From NCBI RefSeq assembly GCF_014649995.1, contig NZ_BMUC01000019.1:22817-86816 (forward strand): a DNA stretch of 64,000 bases, written 5' to 3'. Source of the stretch: Streptomyces griseoflavus. GTDB taxonomy: Bacteria > Actinomycetota > Actinomycetes > Streptomycetales > Streptomycetaceae. A model generated the notes under the pieces. That model ran no database searches and was not told the DNA's origin. It was given only the letters and a program-made list of their open reading frames with translations. This document shows positions 1 to 8,820 of the stretch, in pieces. Numbering within the stretch: the stretch's first letter is position 1; each line of letters opens with the position of its first letter. The translations under genes were made by a program, and so were the position numbers.

Positions 1-1025
1 CGGACACCCTCCCGGAGTTCGTTGTGGGCGCCGATGGTGGCGCCGTCCCCTATGACCGTGCCGGTGAGGACCGACCGCTCCCCCACCCTCGCCCGCGTGC
101 CGATCAGCGAGTCGGTGACGACCGCGCCGGGTTCGATGACCGCCCCGGGCAGGATCGTGCTGCCGAAGACGCGCGCGCCCTCCGCCACGAACGCGCCCTC
201 GCCCACCACCGTCCCGCCCGCGAGCTTCGCGTCCGGTGCCACGGTCGCCGTGGGCAGCACCAGCCGGTCACCGCAGCGCCCGGGCACCGCCGGGGACGGG
301 GCGCGCCCGAGCACCAGGTCCGCCGAGCCCCGTACGAACGCCGCCGGGGTGCCGAGGTCCAGCCAGTACGTCGAGTCGACCATCCCCTGCAGGTGCGCCC
401 CGGCCGCCAGCAGCCCCGGGAACGTCTCCCTCTCCACCGACACCACCCGCCCCGCCGGGATCGTGTCGATCACCGAGCGCCGGAAGACGTACGCCCCCGC
501 GTTGATCTGGTCGGTGACGATCTCCTCCGGCGTCTGCGGCTTCTCCAGGAAGGCGAGCACCCTCCCCGTGTCGTCCGTCGGGACCAGCCCGTACGCCCTG
601 GGGTCCGTCACCTGGGTGAGGTGGAGCGAGACGTCCGCGCCGGTCGTCTCGTGGGTGCGCACCAGCGCCCGGATGTCCAGCCCCGTGAGGATGTCCCCGT
701 TGAAGACGAGCACCGGTTCGTCCGGGCCCGAGTGCAGCCGGGACGCGACGTTGCGGATCGCGCCGCCGGTGCCGAGCGGCTCCTCCTCCGTCACGTACTC
801 GATGTGCAGCCCGAGCGCCGCCCCGTCACCGAAGTGGGGTTCGAAGACCTCGGCCAGGTAGGAGGTGGCCAGGACGATGTGCTCGACGCCGGCCGCTCTC
901 GCTCTCGCGAGCTGGTGCGTCAGGAAAGGCACCCCGGCCGCCGGGACCATGGGCTTGGGCGTGTGCACCGTGAGCGGGCGCAGCCTCGTGCCCTTGCCGC
1001 CGACCAGGAGGATCGCTTCTGTCAC
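1..1025 (-). CDS. sugar-1-phosphate nucleotidylyltransferase (mannose-1-phosphate guanylyltransferase type), 3' end missing
   Basis: This enzyme would make an NDP-sugar (most likely GDP-mannose) in the cytoplasm from NTP and a hexose 1-phosphate. The N-terminus carries the pyrophosphorylase signature at residues 9-26 (GGKGTRLRPLT, then PKPM), and an NGD metal site lies near residue 107. From about residue 245 hexapeptide-like turns (GEGAFVAEGARVFG) indicate the left-handed beta-helix of this family. The GTG start is preceded by an AGGAAG ribosome site. The gene runs off the left edge after about 341 codons, so its stop is not seen. Beside five LCP genes and a glycosyltransferase it likely supplies activated sugar for wall glycopolymers or glycoproteins. 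Glucose-1-phosphate specificity cannot be excluded from sequence alone. Confidence 0.85.
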   Translation of the reverse strand, partial: MTEAILLVGGKGTRLRPLTVHTPKPMVPAAGVPFLTHQLARARAAGVEHIVLATSYLAEVFEPHFGDGAALGLHIEYVTEEEPLGTGGAIRNVASRLHSGPDEPVLVFNGDILTGLDIRALVRTHETTGADVSLHLTQVTDPRAYGLVPTDDTGRVLAFLEKPQTPEEIVTDQINAGAYVFRRSVIDTIPAGRVVSVERETFPGLLAAGAHLQGMVDSTYWLDLGTPAAFVRGSADLVLGRAPSPAVPGRCGDRLVLPTATVAPDAKLAGGTVVGEGAFVAEGARVFGSTILPGAVIEPGAVVTDSLIGTRARVGERSVLTGTVIGDGATIGAHNELREGV

Positions 1026-1050
1026 CTGTCGTCTCTGCTTCCTGCCGGGA

Positions 1051-1074
1051 CCGGCCGAACTGTCTTTCGGCCGG
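1051..1074 (-). terminator. hairpin after the amidase gene
   Basis: A 9-bp inverted repeat (CCGGCCGAA with TTCGGCCGG) around a 6-base loop lies between the amidase stop and the start of the nucleotidylyltransferase. It would reduce read-through on the minus strand. There is no T-tract. Confidence 0.5.
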
Positions 1075-1120
1075 CCAGTGTATGCAGACCCTTCCCCGGC
1101 AGGAGGAGACGCCCGTGGCC

Positions 1121-2569
1121 TCAGCGTCCCTGGTAGCGGGCCGCCGTGGACCGCACGGACTTGAGCTTGCTGTAGAGCTTCCCCCCTGGGCACGAGGTGT
1201 TGAACCCGTCCCGGTGACCGGAGATCACGTTCATTCGTACCTTCTTGCCTTTGCCGTAGAGGTTGCCACCGCCGGACGTCAGGTATGTCTTGCTGCCCGG
1301 ATTCATGCCGTGGAGGCCGAGCTTCCACGCGGTGAGCCGGGACACCGCCTTCACGGCCTTGCTCGACGGCTTCTTGGACCCGTACGAGCCGATCACCGCG
1401 ATGCCGGTGGTGTTGCTGTTGAAGCCCATGGTGTGGGCGCCCTTCACCGCCTTGGCCACTCCCCCGGCCCGGCCCTCGTAGATCCTCCCGCACTTGTCGA
1501 CGAGGAAGTTGTAGCCGATGTCGCGCCAGCCCAGGCTCTTGACGTGGTAGCGGTAGAAGCCGCGGATCAGTGAAGGCGCCTGTGCGCAGGTGTAGTTGTT
1601 GCCGGACGCGGTGTGGTGCACGAAGGCGGCCTTGACCTTGCCGGTGTACGGGAAGCTCTTGTCCCGCAGGCTCTCGTCCGCTCCCCAGCCGCGCCGGGTG
1701 ACGATGGCGGGGCGCGGCCCGATGTACTGCTTGGCCTGCTGTTCCCCGGTCAGTTCGCCCTTGCGCAGGGTGAGGAGTTCCTGCCGGGTCCGTTCGCCGT
1801 CCAGCTCGGGGATCTCGGTGGCGCCGAGGCGTACGAGTCCGGCGTTGGCGGCGGAGGCGGCGGTCGCCTCGGCGGTCATGGGCCCGGTACGCCCTTCCAC
1901 GGCGTCACCGGGCGGCGCGGCGGCGCTGTCGTCGGCCTCCTCGTCCGAGCCCGTGTCCGCGTCGGTCTCCGTGTCCGTGTCCGTGTCCGCTTCCCCGGGG
2001 TCGACGAGTTCGAGCCGCAGCCCGGACGGCGCCGCCGGGCCGTCACCGGGTTCGCCGGGCTCCGGCCGCACCCGCACCTCCACCCCGTCGGACTCCCCCA
2101 CCCACAGCGGCGCGGTGGCGCCCCGCACCCGGCCCGAGTCGGCTTCCGCGGAGCCGGGATCGGCCGCGTGGTCGCTGTAGTGGGTCTCGACGTCCTGCCA
2201 GGCGGACCAGCCACCGGTGGCGGCCGCGCGGGTGCGGACCTGGACGCTGTGGTGCAGTCGGGCGGCCGGGTCGTCCCAGACGACGCCGAGGAGGGAGAAG
2301 TGCCGTACGGCGCGGGGGGCGAGGCCGAGGACCGCGGCGCCGGAGGCGCGGTCGTGGGTGAGGGGCCGCAGGGGCAGCGACTGGGTGCTGCCGGGCACGT
2401 CGGACGGGTTGGTCACCGCCGCGCGCGTGGCCGCTTCTGCCGTCGGGGCCGGTCTCGCGGAACCCGCGACGGCGGGCGGGGCGAGCGGGAGGGCGAGGGC
2501 GGCGGCGCAGGTGACACCGATTGAGGAAGCAAGAATTCCACGCATGCCCCTGATCTTGGACATAGTCAT
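1121..2569 (-). CDS. secreted N-acetylmuramoyl-L-alanine amidase / PGRP-domain protein
   Basis: A 482-residue exported zinc amidase expected to cut the bond between MurNAc and L-Ala in peptidoglycan. The basic N-terminus and hydrophobic stretch ending around residue 35 form a signal peptide. A long Asp/Thr/Ala-rich linker lies near residues 190-245, and the C-terminal 170 residues are a PGRP/amidase_2 domain. Likely zinc ligands are His 318 or 319 (VHHTAS), His 452 (SGHRD) and Cys 460 (SCPGG); the 8-residue spacing of the last two matches T7 lysozyme. The tyrosine of GYNFLVD is also present. The ATG at 2569 is chosen because it opens the signal peptide. It sits next to wall-polymer genes. Confidence 0.88.
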   Translation of the reverse strand: MTMSKIRGMRGILASSIGVTCAAALALPLAPPAVAGSARPAPTAEAATRAAVTNPSDVPGSTQSLPLRPLTHDRASGAAVLGLAPRAVRHFSLLGVVWDDPAARLHHSVQVRTRAAATGGWSAWQDVETHYSDHAADPGSAEADSGRVRGATAPLWVGESDGVEVRVRPEPGEPGDGPAAPSGLRLELVDPGEADTDTDTETDADTGSDEEADDSAAAPPGDAVEGRTGPMTAEATAASAANAGLVRLGATEIPELDGERTRQELLTLRKGELTGEQQAKQYIGPRPAIVTRRGWGADESLRDKSFPYTGKVKAAFVHHTASGNNYTCAQAPSLIRGFYRYHVKSLGWRDIGYNFLVDKCGRIYEGRAGGVAKAVKGAHTMGFNSNTTGIAVIGSYGSKKPSSKAVKAVSRLTAWKLGLHGMNPGSKTYLTSGGGNLYGKGKKVRMNVISGHRDGFNTSCPGGKLYSKLKSVRSTAARYQGR

Positions 2570-2674
2570 ACAAATCTGTCCATCGCGGAGTTGACGGGCT
2601 GTCGGGGCCGGTTCCCCCGAACCGGTGTCCCGCGCGGACGGTGCGCACGGACGGGGCCGCGTACCCTTTGGCGG

Positions 2675-3436
2675 GTGAACGCCACCGACCGCACCCCTGC
2701 CGACCTGCTGAGTTCCGCGCTCGCCGCGGACCCGGGACGCCCCCTGGTGACCTTCTACGACGACGCCACGGGCGAACGCGTCGAACTGTCCGTGGCCACC
2801 TTCGCCAATTGGGTGGCCAAGACGGCGAACCTCCTCCAGGACGAGCTGTCCGTCGAGCCCGGCGACCGGGTGGCCCTGCTGCTGCCCGCGCACTGGCAGA
2901 CGGCGGTCTGGCTGCTGGCGTGCGCGTCGGTGGGCGTGATCGCGGACGTGGCCGGGGACCCTGCGGCGGCGGACGTGGCGGTGAGCGGTCCCGAGCCGGA
3001 GTCGCTGGACGCCGCGCGCGCCTGCCCGGGCCCCCGGATCGCGCTGGCGCTGAGGCCGCTCGGCGGGCGTTTCCCGCAGCCGCCGGAGGGCTTCGCCGAC
3101 TACGCGGTGGAGGTGCCGGGGCAGGGCGACCGGTTCGTGCCGTACGCGCCCGTCGACCCGGAGGAGCCGGCGCTGATCGTGGCGGGGCGGGAGTTCACCG
3201 GGGCGGAGGTGGTCGAGCGGGCCCGGGCCGAGGCGCCGGAGCTCGGTCTGACCGGTCCCGGCTCCCGGCTCCTGTCGGGGCTGCCGTTCGACACCTGGGA
3301 GGGTCTGCGCACGGGCCTGTACGGTCCGCTGGCGACCGGCGGCTCGGTGGTCCTGTGCCGGAACCTGGACCGCCTGGGGGACGAGGCCCTGGACAAGCGG
3401 GTGGAGAGCGAGCGGGTGACGGTCATCGCCCGCTAG
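2675..3436 (+). CDS. TIGR03089-family protein (AMP-binding-enzyme-like fragment)
   Basis: A 253-residue cytoplasmic protein resembling the N-terminal part of acyl-adenylating enzymes (VEPGDRVALLLPAHWQTAVWLLAC), but too short to be a complete ligase; AMP-forming synthetases are about twice this length. It matches the actinobacterial TIGR03089 family, whose function is unknown to me. No P-loop-like adenylation motif (SGTTG) is visible, so ligase activity is doubtful. The GTG start at 2675 opens the conserved NATDRTPADLL segment. It lies divergently from the amidase and upstream of the first LCP gene. Confidence 0.75.
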   Translation: MNATDRTPADLLSSALAADPGRPLVTFYDDATGERVELSVATFANWVAKTANLLQDELSVEPGDRVALLLPAHWQTAVWLLACASVGVIADVAGDPAAADVAVSGPEPESLDAARACPGPRIALALRPLGGRFPQPPEGFADYAVEVPGQGDRFVPYAPVDPEEPALIVAGREFTGAEVVERARAEAPELGLTGPGSRLLSGLPFDTWEGLRTGLYGPLATGGSVVLCRNLDRLGDEALDKRVESERVTVIAR

Positions 3437-3575
3437 GGGCCGCCGCCCCCCTCCCCCGTTCGGCGTATCAGCACCCCCCACCCCCCGCTCCCCCGGGCCA
3501 TCGTCGTAGGCAGCGGCACGCACCACGCACCCCATGCCGTCCTGGTCCCGTACGCAGTGAGGGGTGGACCCGGCC

Positions 3576-4799
3576 ATGAGCGACACCGCAGGCACTCCCT
3601 CCGGACAGCCGGAGGCAGGGGGCGCCCGCGGCCCCGGGCGCGCCCTGGGCCCGGGGTCGGGCTCCTCACCCACCGGGCGCGGCCGCGTCCGGCGCCGCCG
3701 CCGGCGCTGGGCGCGCGGCACGGGGCTCCTGGCCGCCGTCGTCCTGGTGGCCGCCGCGGCAGCCGGGTGGGCGGTGTACATGAAGCTGGACGGCAACATC
3801 ACTCCGGACGAGGCGGCGGCGGCCGAGCTGAAGCGGTTCGAGGAGGACCGGCCCACCGCGCTCGTCAAGGGCGCCCGGAACATCCTGCTGATCGGATCGG
3901 ACTCGCGGGCGGGGGAGGAGAACGGCCGCTACGGACGGGACCCGGGGACCGAGCGGTCGGACACGGCGATCCTGCTGCACCTGTCGGCGGGCCGGCGCAG
4001 CGCCACCGCGGTGTCGATACCCCGGGACCTGATGGTGGAGGTGCCGGACTGCCGGCGCCCGGACGGGTCCCGCTCCGCACCGGTGTTCGCCCAGTTCAAC
4101 TCCGCTTTCGAACTGGGCGGTTCCGCGTGCTCGATCCGCACGGTCGAGAAACTCACGGACATCCGCGTCGACCATCACGTGGTCGTGGACTTCGCCGGTT
4201 TCAAGGACATGGTGGACGCGGTGGACGGCGTCGAGGTGTGTCTGCGCGAGCCGATAGACGACAAGGACGCGGAACTGAACCTCCCGGCGGGCCGGGTGAC
4301 CCTGGACGGCGAGCAGGCACTCGGCTACGTACGGGCCCGCAAGACCCTCGGCGACGGCAGCGACACCAGCCGGATGGAGCGGCAGCAGCGGTTCCTCGGC
4401 GCGCTCGTCAGCAAGGTGCGCAGCAATGGCGTGCTGCTGAATCCGGTGAAGCTCTACCCCGTGCTCGACGCGGCCACCTCGTCGCTCACCACCGACCCGG
4501 AGCTGGCCAGCCTGCGGGGTCTGTACGAACTCGTGCGCGGGCTGCGCGAGATCCCCACGGAGGACGTGCAATTCCTCACCCTGCCGCGGGAGTCGTACAC
4601 CGGGGACGTCAACCGTGACCAACTCGCGCAGCCCGCGGCGGAAGAGCTGTTCGAGCGGCTGCGCACGGACGCACCCATCGCGGTCCATACGGAACGTGAC
4701 GAAAGGGCCACGGAAAAGGAATCCGGGGAGCCGTCGGAGAACCCCTCCCCCGCTCCCACCTACTCCGGCAACACCGCCGCCGAGGACACCTGTACGTAA
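3576..4799 (+). CDS. LCP (LytR-CpsA-Psr) family glycopolymer transferase 1
   Basis: LCP enzymes transfer lipid-linked glycopolymers (teichoic-acid-like polymers, polysaccharides) onto peptidoglycan outside the membrane. This 407-residue copy has a short Arg-rich cytoplasmic tail, one membrane helix at about 49-69, and an extracellular LCP domain. Conserved features are ILLIGSDSR near 103-111, the SIPRD arginine at 150 and the RARK...DTSRMERQQ block at 253-271. It lacks the C-terminal LytR_C domain and ends in a Glu/Pro-rich tail. The ATG at 3576 has GGTGGA eight bases upstream; a GTG twelve bases earlier is the alternative. It is the first of five LCP genes within 10 kb. Confidence 0.9.
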   Translation: MSDTAGTPSGQPEAGGARGPGRALGPGSGSSPTGRGRVRRRRRRWARGTGLLAAVVLVAAAAAGWAVYMKLDGNITPDEAAAAELKRFEEDRPTALVKGARNILLIGSDSRAGEENGRYGRDPGTERSDTAILLHLSAGRRSATAVSIPRDLMVEVPDCRRPDGSRSAPVFAQFNSAFELGGSACSIRTVEKLTDIRVDHHVVVDFAGFKDMVDAVDGVEVCLREPIDDKDAELNLPAGRVTLDGEQALGYVRARKTLGDGSDTSRMERQQRFLGALVSKVRSNGVLLNPVKLYPVLDAATSSLTTDPELASLRGLYELVRGLREIPTEDVQFLTLPRESYTGDVNRDQLAQPAAEELFERLRTDAPIAVHTERDERATEKESGEPSENPSPAPTYSGNTAAEDTCT

Positions 4800-5041
4800 A
4801 GGCCGGGCCAAGTCAACTCGCGGGCTACGAACCTTTGTCCAGGGAAATGGGCGGATTGCCCCTTCTGGGGACGTGGAATTCGTCACCGACGTCGCCCGAT
4901 ACCGATCAGGACCGTTAGTGTGAGCGCTCCGGTGCGTCCGTTCCTTCAGGTCCCTCCTGAGTTCCCGCACTGTGTGACCGAGACCCGAGCGCCTGGGAGG
5001 GGAAAGGCGCCGCGTGGCCCCGACGGAGGATTCGAGCGACC

Positions 5042-6838
5042 GTGGACGCGCACAGCCGTGGGCGGGGAGAGAACGTCGATCCCGCAGACCAGTGGGTACT
5101 GAATCCGGATACCGGTGAATACGAACTGCGACTGGGTCATTCCTCACCGCAGTCACCGATTCCGGGCCCGCGCGGGCCGCGCCCACCGGGCCCGGGGAAA
5201 TCCGGCGCGGGAAATCCGCGCGGCCGTTCGGCGGCACCGGGCCGTGCGCCCGGGCAGCCCGGCCGCGGCACCGGACCGGGACGGGAGACACCGGAGCCGG
5301 AGGCCCCCGGCCGTGAGGTGCCGCCGCAGCGCCGGCGCCGGAGCACACCGGAGGAGCCGCCGGGACGGCGCGGCCGCCGGCCGGTGAAGCGGAAGGGGAA
5401 GGCCAGGAAGGTCCTGCTGTGGGGCAGCGGCACCCTGGCGTTCCTGGTGCTCGCCACCGGCGTGGGCGGCTACCTGTACCTGGAGCACCTGAACGACAAC
5501 ATCACCTCCGTCTCCGACGACGGCGCGGGCACCGGTGGCTTCAGCAAGGACAAGGCGATCAACATCCTGCTGATCGGCACCGACAAGCGCACCGGGTCGG
5601 GCAACGAGGGCTACGGCGACAAGGGCAGCGCGGGGCACGCGGACACCACGATCCTGCTGCACGTCTCCAAGGACCGCTCCAACGCCACCGCGTTGAGCAT
5701 CCCCCGCGACCTGATAGTCGACGTCCCGGACTGCCCGACGGAGCAGGAGGACGGCAGCCAGAAGGTGATCCCCGGCTCCCCCGGCGTCCGTTTCAACACC
5801 AGCCTCGGCCAGGGCGGCCGCACGCCCAGCTGCACCATGCGGACCGTGACCGAGCTGACCGGGATCACGCCGGACAACTTCATGGTGGCCGACTTCAACG
5901 CCGTCAAGACGCTGACCTCCGCGGTCGGCGGTGTCGAGGTGTGTCTGGCCAAGGACATCGACGACCCGGACTCGCACCTGAAGCTGCCCAAGGGCACGCA
6001 CACCATCGAGGGCGAGGACGCGCTGGCGTTCGTGCGCACCCGTCACTCGGTGGGCCTGGGCGGCGACCTGAGCCGGATCGGGCTGCAACAGCAGTTCCTG
6101 AGCGCGCTGATGCGCAAGCTGAAGTCGAACGACACGCTCACCAGCCCCTCGAAGATGATCAAGCTGGCCGAGGCGGGCACCGAGGCGCTCACCGTCGACT
6201 CCCAGCTGGACAACATCAACAAGCTCAAGGACCTCGGTCTGGAGCTGGGCAAGCTCAACGTCAAGAACCTGACCTTCACGACCGTGCCGGTGGTGGACAA
6301 CCCGGCGGAGAAGGTGAAGGCGACCGTCGTGCTCGACTCCGCGCAGGCGCCCCAGGTCTTCGACCTGATCCGCAACGACGTGTCGTTCACCGAGGTCAAG
6401 CAGCAGAAGAAGAAGGAAGCGGCGGCGGTCGCCGCCCGGCTGGAGGGCGAGAAGGCGCCGGCCTCCGAGGTCCGGGTGCGGATCCTCAACGGCGGTGCGG
6501 TCGGCGGCAGCGCGCAGGCGACCCTCAGCTGGCTCCAGGTGCAGCAGGGCGTCACCAAGTCGGAGAACGCGGGCAACGCCCCCGCGCCGCTGGCCAGGAC
6601 GACCCTCGAGTACGCCCCGGACCAGGCCGACCAGGCGCGCCGGCTGGCCGAGATCATGGGACTGTCGGGGTCGGCGCTGAAGCCCGGGGAGAGCGTCACC
6701 AACGCGCAGGGCGTGCCCGCGATGACCCTGACCCTGGGCAAGGACTTCAAGGGCGCCGGGGTGTCGCTGACGCCACCGGACAAAGCGCCGGACGACATCA
6801 AGAAGTCCACGGCGGACAAGGTGGAGTGCGCCCAGTAG
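5042..6838 (+). CDS. LCP family glycopolymer transferase 2, with C-terminal LytR_C domain
   Basis: A 598-residue membrane-anchored LCP protein predicted to attach lipid-carried polymers to the wall. A long proline- and arginine-rich cytoplasmic region (1-120) opens with a conserved stretch at residues 13-31 (DPADQWVLNPDTGEYELRL). One membrane helix follows at about 124-145. The LCP core shows ILLIGTDKR from about 175, ADTT with Asp 201, and SIPRD with Arg 222. A LytR_C domain (VRVRILNGG onwards) occupies about 483-590. The GTG start is supported by GGAGGA 11 bases upstream and by identical N-terminal organisation in the LCP gene at 40850. A strong hairpin follows the stop. Confidence 0.92.
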   Translation: MDAHSRGRGENVDPADQWVLNPDTGEYELRLGHSSPQSPIPGPRGPRPPGPGKSGAGNPRGRSAAPGRAPGQPGRGTGPGRETPEPEAPGREVPPQRRRRSTPEEPPGRRGRRPVKRKGKARKVLLWGSGTLAFLVLATGVGGYLYLEHLNDNITSVSDDGAGTGGFSKDKAINILLIGTDKRTGSGNEGYGDKGSAGHADTTILLHVSKDRSNATALSIPRDLIVDVPDCPTEQEDGSQKVIPGSPGVRFNTSLGQGGRTPSCTMRTVTELTGITPDNFMVADFNAVKTLTSAVGGVEVCLAKDIDDPDSHLKLPKGTHTIEGEDALAFVRTRHSVGLGGDLSRIGLQQQFLSALMRKLKSNDTLTSPSKMIKLAEAGTEALTVDSQLDNINKLKDLGLELGKLNVKNLTFTTVPVVDNPAEKVKATVVLDSAQAPQVFDLIRNDVSFTEVKQQKKKEAAAVAARLEGEKAPASEVRVRILNGGAVGGSAQATLSWLQVQQGVTKSENAGNAPAPLARTTLEYAPDQADQARRLAEIMGLSGSALKPGESVTNAQGVPAMTLTLGKDFKGAGVSLTPPDKAPDDIKKSTADKVECAQ

Positions 6839-7172
6839 TGACGGACGGGCCCGCCCCCGGGGCGGGCCCGTTTCCCGTGCGGGCCCCGTTTCCCGTGCGG
6901 GCACAGCAGGCGCCGCCGGAGGCCGGGGACCGGCCGGAGGACGCCGACGGCGCTGAACGGCTCCGGGACGGGCATCCGCACGGGCATGGACCGGCCCTGC
7001 CGCCGGTGACGGACCGCCGCGGCCGGACGGACGGCTTCCGGACACCGGAACCCGCGGACACCGCTCGGTTATTCGCGGAAGTCGCCGCACATCCTGGGGC
7101 AACTGACGGGCCCTTCGTGCGTCTAACAGGACGCAGGACGGGCCTGTCGGCCGAAACGAGAGGGTTCCAGGG
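6839..7172 (+). promoter_or_regulatory. 334-base gap: terminator, tandem repeat and SigE-like promoter for the third LCP gene
   Basis: Just after the stop lies a hairpin, then two direct copies of a 17-bp unit (CCGTTTCCCGTGCGGGC) at about 6868-6904. Nearer the next gene, GGCAAC at 7098-7103 is separated by 17 bases from GTCTAA at 7121-7126. This resembles the -35 (GGAAC/GCAAC) and -10 (GTCT) elements used by the envelope-stress sigma factor SigE of Streptomyces. No coding region is apparent in the rest. Confidence 0.4.
6845..6871 (+). terminator. terminator of the second LCP gene
   Basis: A perfect 13-bp GC-only inverted repeat with almost no loop is followed by TTT, just past the stop codon. 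Confidence 0.75.
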
Positions 7173-8765
7173 GTGGGAAGGACGGGGGACGTGACGCAGA
7201 ACGCCGCGCCGGAGACGCTCCGTGACGAGGAGCGCGAGCCGGGACCTGAGGAGGGCCCGCCCACCGGTGACGGCGGCCCCCGCCCGCGGCGCGCACGCCG
7301 GCTGCTGAAGTGGTCCGCCGCGGTCCTCGCCCTGCTGATACTCGGCGCTGCCGGGGCGGGATACCTCTACTACCGGCAGCTGAACGGCAACATCAAGAAG
7401 GAAGCCCTCAACCTGGGCGACAGCAAGGTCGCCGAGCCGACGCCGAACGCGGCCGGACAGACCCCGCTGAACATCCTGCTCATCGGCAGCGACGCGCGGG
7501 ACAGCGAGGAGAACCAGCAACTGGGCGGCGCCCGGGAGACGTTCGGCTCCGCCCCGCTCGCCGACGTGCAGATGCTGCTGCACCTGTCCGCCGACCGCAC
7601 CAACATGTCCGTGATCAGCATGCCGCGCGACACCCTCGTCGAGATCCCCAAGTGCACCGACCCGGACGACGGGACGGTCTACCCGGCGAGCCGGGGACGC
7701 GCGATGACCAACCAGAGTCTCGGTCACGGCGGTCCGGGCTGCACCGTGGCCACCTGGCAGGAGCTCACCGGCATCCACATCGACCACTTCGTGATGGTCG
7801 ACTTCGCGGGCGTGGTGGCCATGGCGGACGCGGTCGGCGGTGTCCCGGTGTGCGTCGACGCCAACATCCACTCGCGCGACGGCCAGGGACACGGCTCCGG
7901 GCTGAAACTGGAGAAGGGCACCCACCCCGTCAAGGGTGAGCAGGCCCTGCAGTGGCTGCGCACGCGCTACGGCTTCGAGGACGGCAGCGACCTGGCCCGC
8001 GCCCGGGCCCAGCACATGTACATGAACTCGATGGTCCGCCAGTTGCGGGAGAACGCCACCCTGAGCAACCCGGGCAAGCTGCGCGGACTGGCCGAGAAGG
8101 CCACCGAGGCGCTCACCGTCGACCCCGGGCTCGACACCGTGAAGAAGCTGTACGACCTCAGCAACGAGCTGCGCAAGGTGGAGCCGGAGCGCATCACCAT
8201 GACCACGATGCCCAACCGGTACGTGGGCGCCCGCGTGGAGCCCACCGAGGACGCCGAGAAGCTGTTCCGTCTGGTGCGCGAGGACATCGCCCTCGACGGC
8301 AAGGACGCGGCACCCCCGAAGGACGTGGAGAAGCCCCCGTCCGACCCGGCCGCCGCCGACGCCGACATCGCCGTACAGGTCCGCAACGGCACCCGCACCG
8401 ACACCCTGGCGCCCGCCCGCGGCCGGGCCGGCACGGTCAGCGGGCTGCTGAAGGAGAAGGGCTTCACCGCCGCGACCGCGGACACCGCCGGCGCCCTCAG
8501 CGAGGAGCGGACGCTCGTGCGCTACCCGAGCGCCGACCTGGAGGGCGACGCACGGCGCGTGGCCGAGGCCCTCGGTGTCCCGGCGGGCCAGGTGAAGCGG
8601 TCCACCGAGGTGTCGGGCGTCACCCTCGTGGTGGGCGCCGACTGGCGCGAGGGCACGCGGTACGAGGCGCCCGAGGACGACGACACCACCCCCGAGTCGG
8701 CGAAGGCCCTCAACGGGGCCGACGACCAGGCGTGCATGCACGTCAACCCCGCCTTCACCTGGTAA
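7173..8765 (+). CDS. LCP family glycopolymer transferase 3, with C-terminal LytR_C domain
   Basis: This 530-residue LCP protein has a short acidic, proline-rich cytoplasmic tail, one membrane helix at about 46-66, ILLIGSDARD at 101-110 and a SMPRD arginine at 152. A C-terminal LytR_C domain starts near residue 397 (DIAVQVRNGTRTDT). Expected role: extracytoplasmic transfer of glycopolymer to peptidoglycan. Two GTG starts are possible: 7173, with AGGG eight bases upstream, and 7191, with GGAAGG about ten bases upstream; the difference is six residues. The upstream gap carries a SigE-like promoter, so envelope stress may control it. A 42-bp palindrome separates it from the convergent glycosyltransferase. 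Confidence 0.9.
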   Translation: MGRTGDVTQNAAPETLRDEEREPGPEEGPPTGDGGPRPRRARRLLKWSAAVLALLILGAAGAGYLYYRQLNGNIKKEALNLGDSKVAEPTPNAAGQTPLNILLIGSDARDSEENQQLGGARETFGSAPLADVQMLLHLSADRTNMSVISMPRDTLVEIPKCTDPDDGTVYPASRGRAMTNQSLGHGGPGCTVATWQELTGIHIDHFVMVDFAGVVAMADAVGGVPVCVDANIHSRDGQGHGSGLKLEKGTHPVKGEQALQWLRTRYGFEDGSDLARARAQHMYMNSMVRQLRENATLSNPGKLRGLAEKATEALTVDPGLDTVKKLYDLSNELRKVEPERITMTTMPNRYVGARVEPTEDAEKLFRLVREDIALDGKDAAPPKDVEKPPSDPAAADADIAVQVRNGTRTDTLAPARGRAGTVSGLLKEKGFTAATADTAGALSEERTLVRYPSADLEGDARRVAEALGVPAGQVKRSTEVSGVTLVVGADWREGTRYEAPEDDDTTPESAKALNGADDQACMHVNPAFTW

Positions 8766-8768
8766 GAA

Positions 8769-8810
8769 CGCGCAGGGGCCCCCTCCCGGCCGGGAGGGGG
8801 CCCCTGCGCG
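8769..8810. terminator. bidirectional terminator, perfect 42-bp palindrome
   Basis: Two 21-bp arms (beginning CGCGCAGGGGCC) are exact reverse complements with no spacer. The palindrome sits between the convergent LCP 3 and glycosyltransferase genes and should terminate both. Confidence 0.8.
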
Positions 8811-8820
8811 TCGCGGTGGG

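Noticed and set aside
2570-3883. Long minus-strand open frame extending the amidase upstream to 3883
   Set aside because: The extension is a high-GC shadow of the TIGR03089 and LCP 1 genes; the signal peptide and a start codon at 2569 define the true N-terminus.
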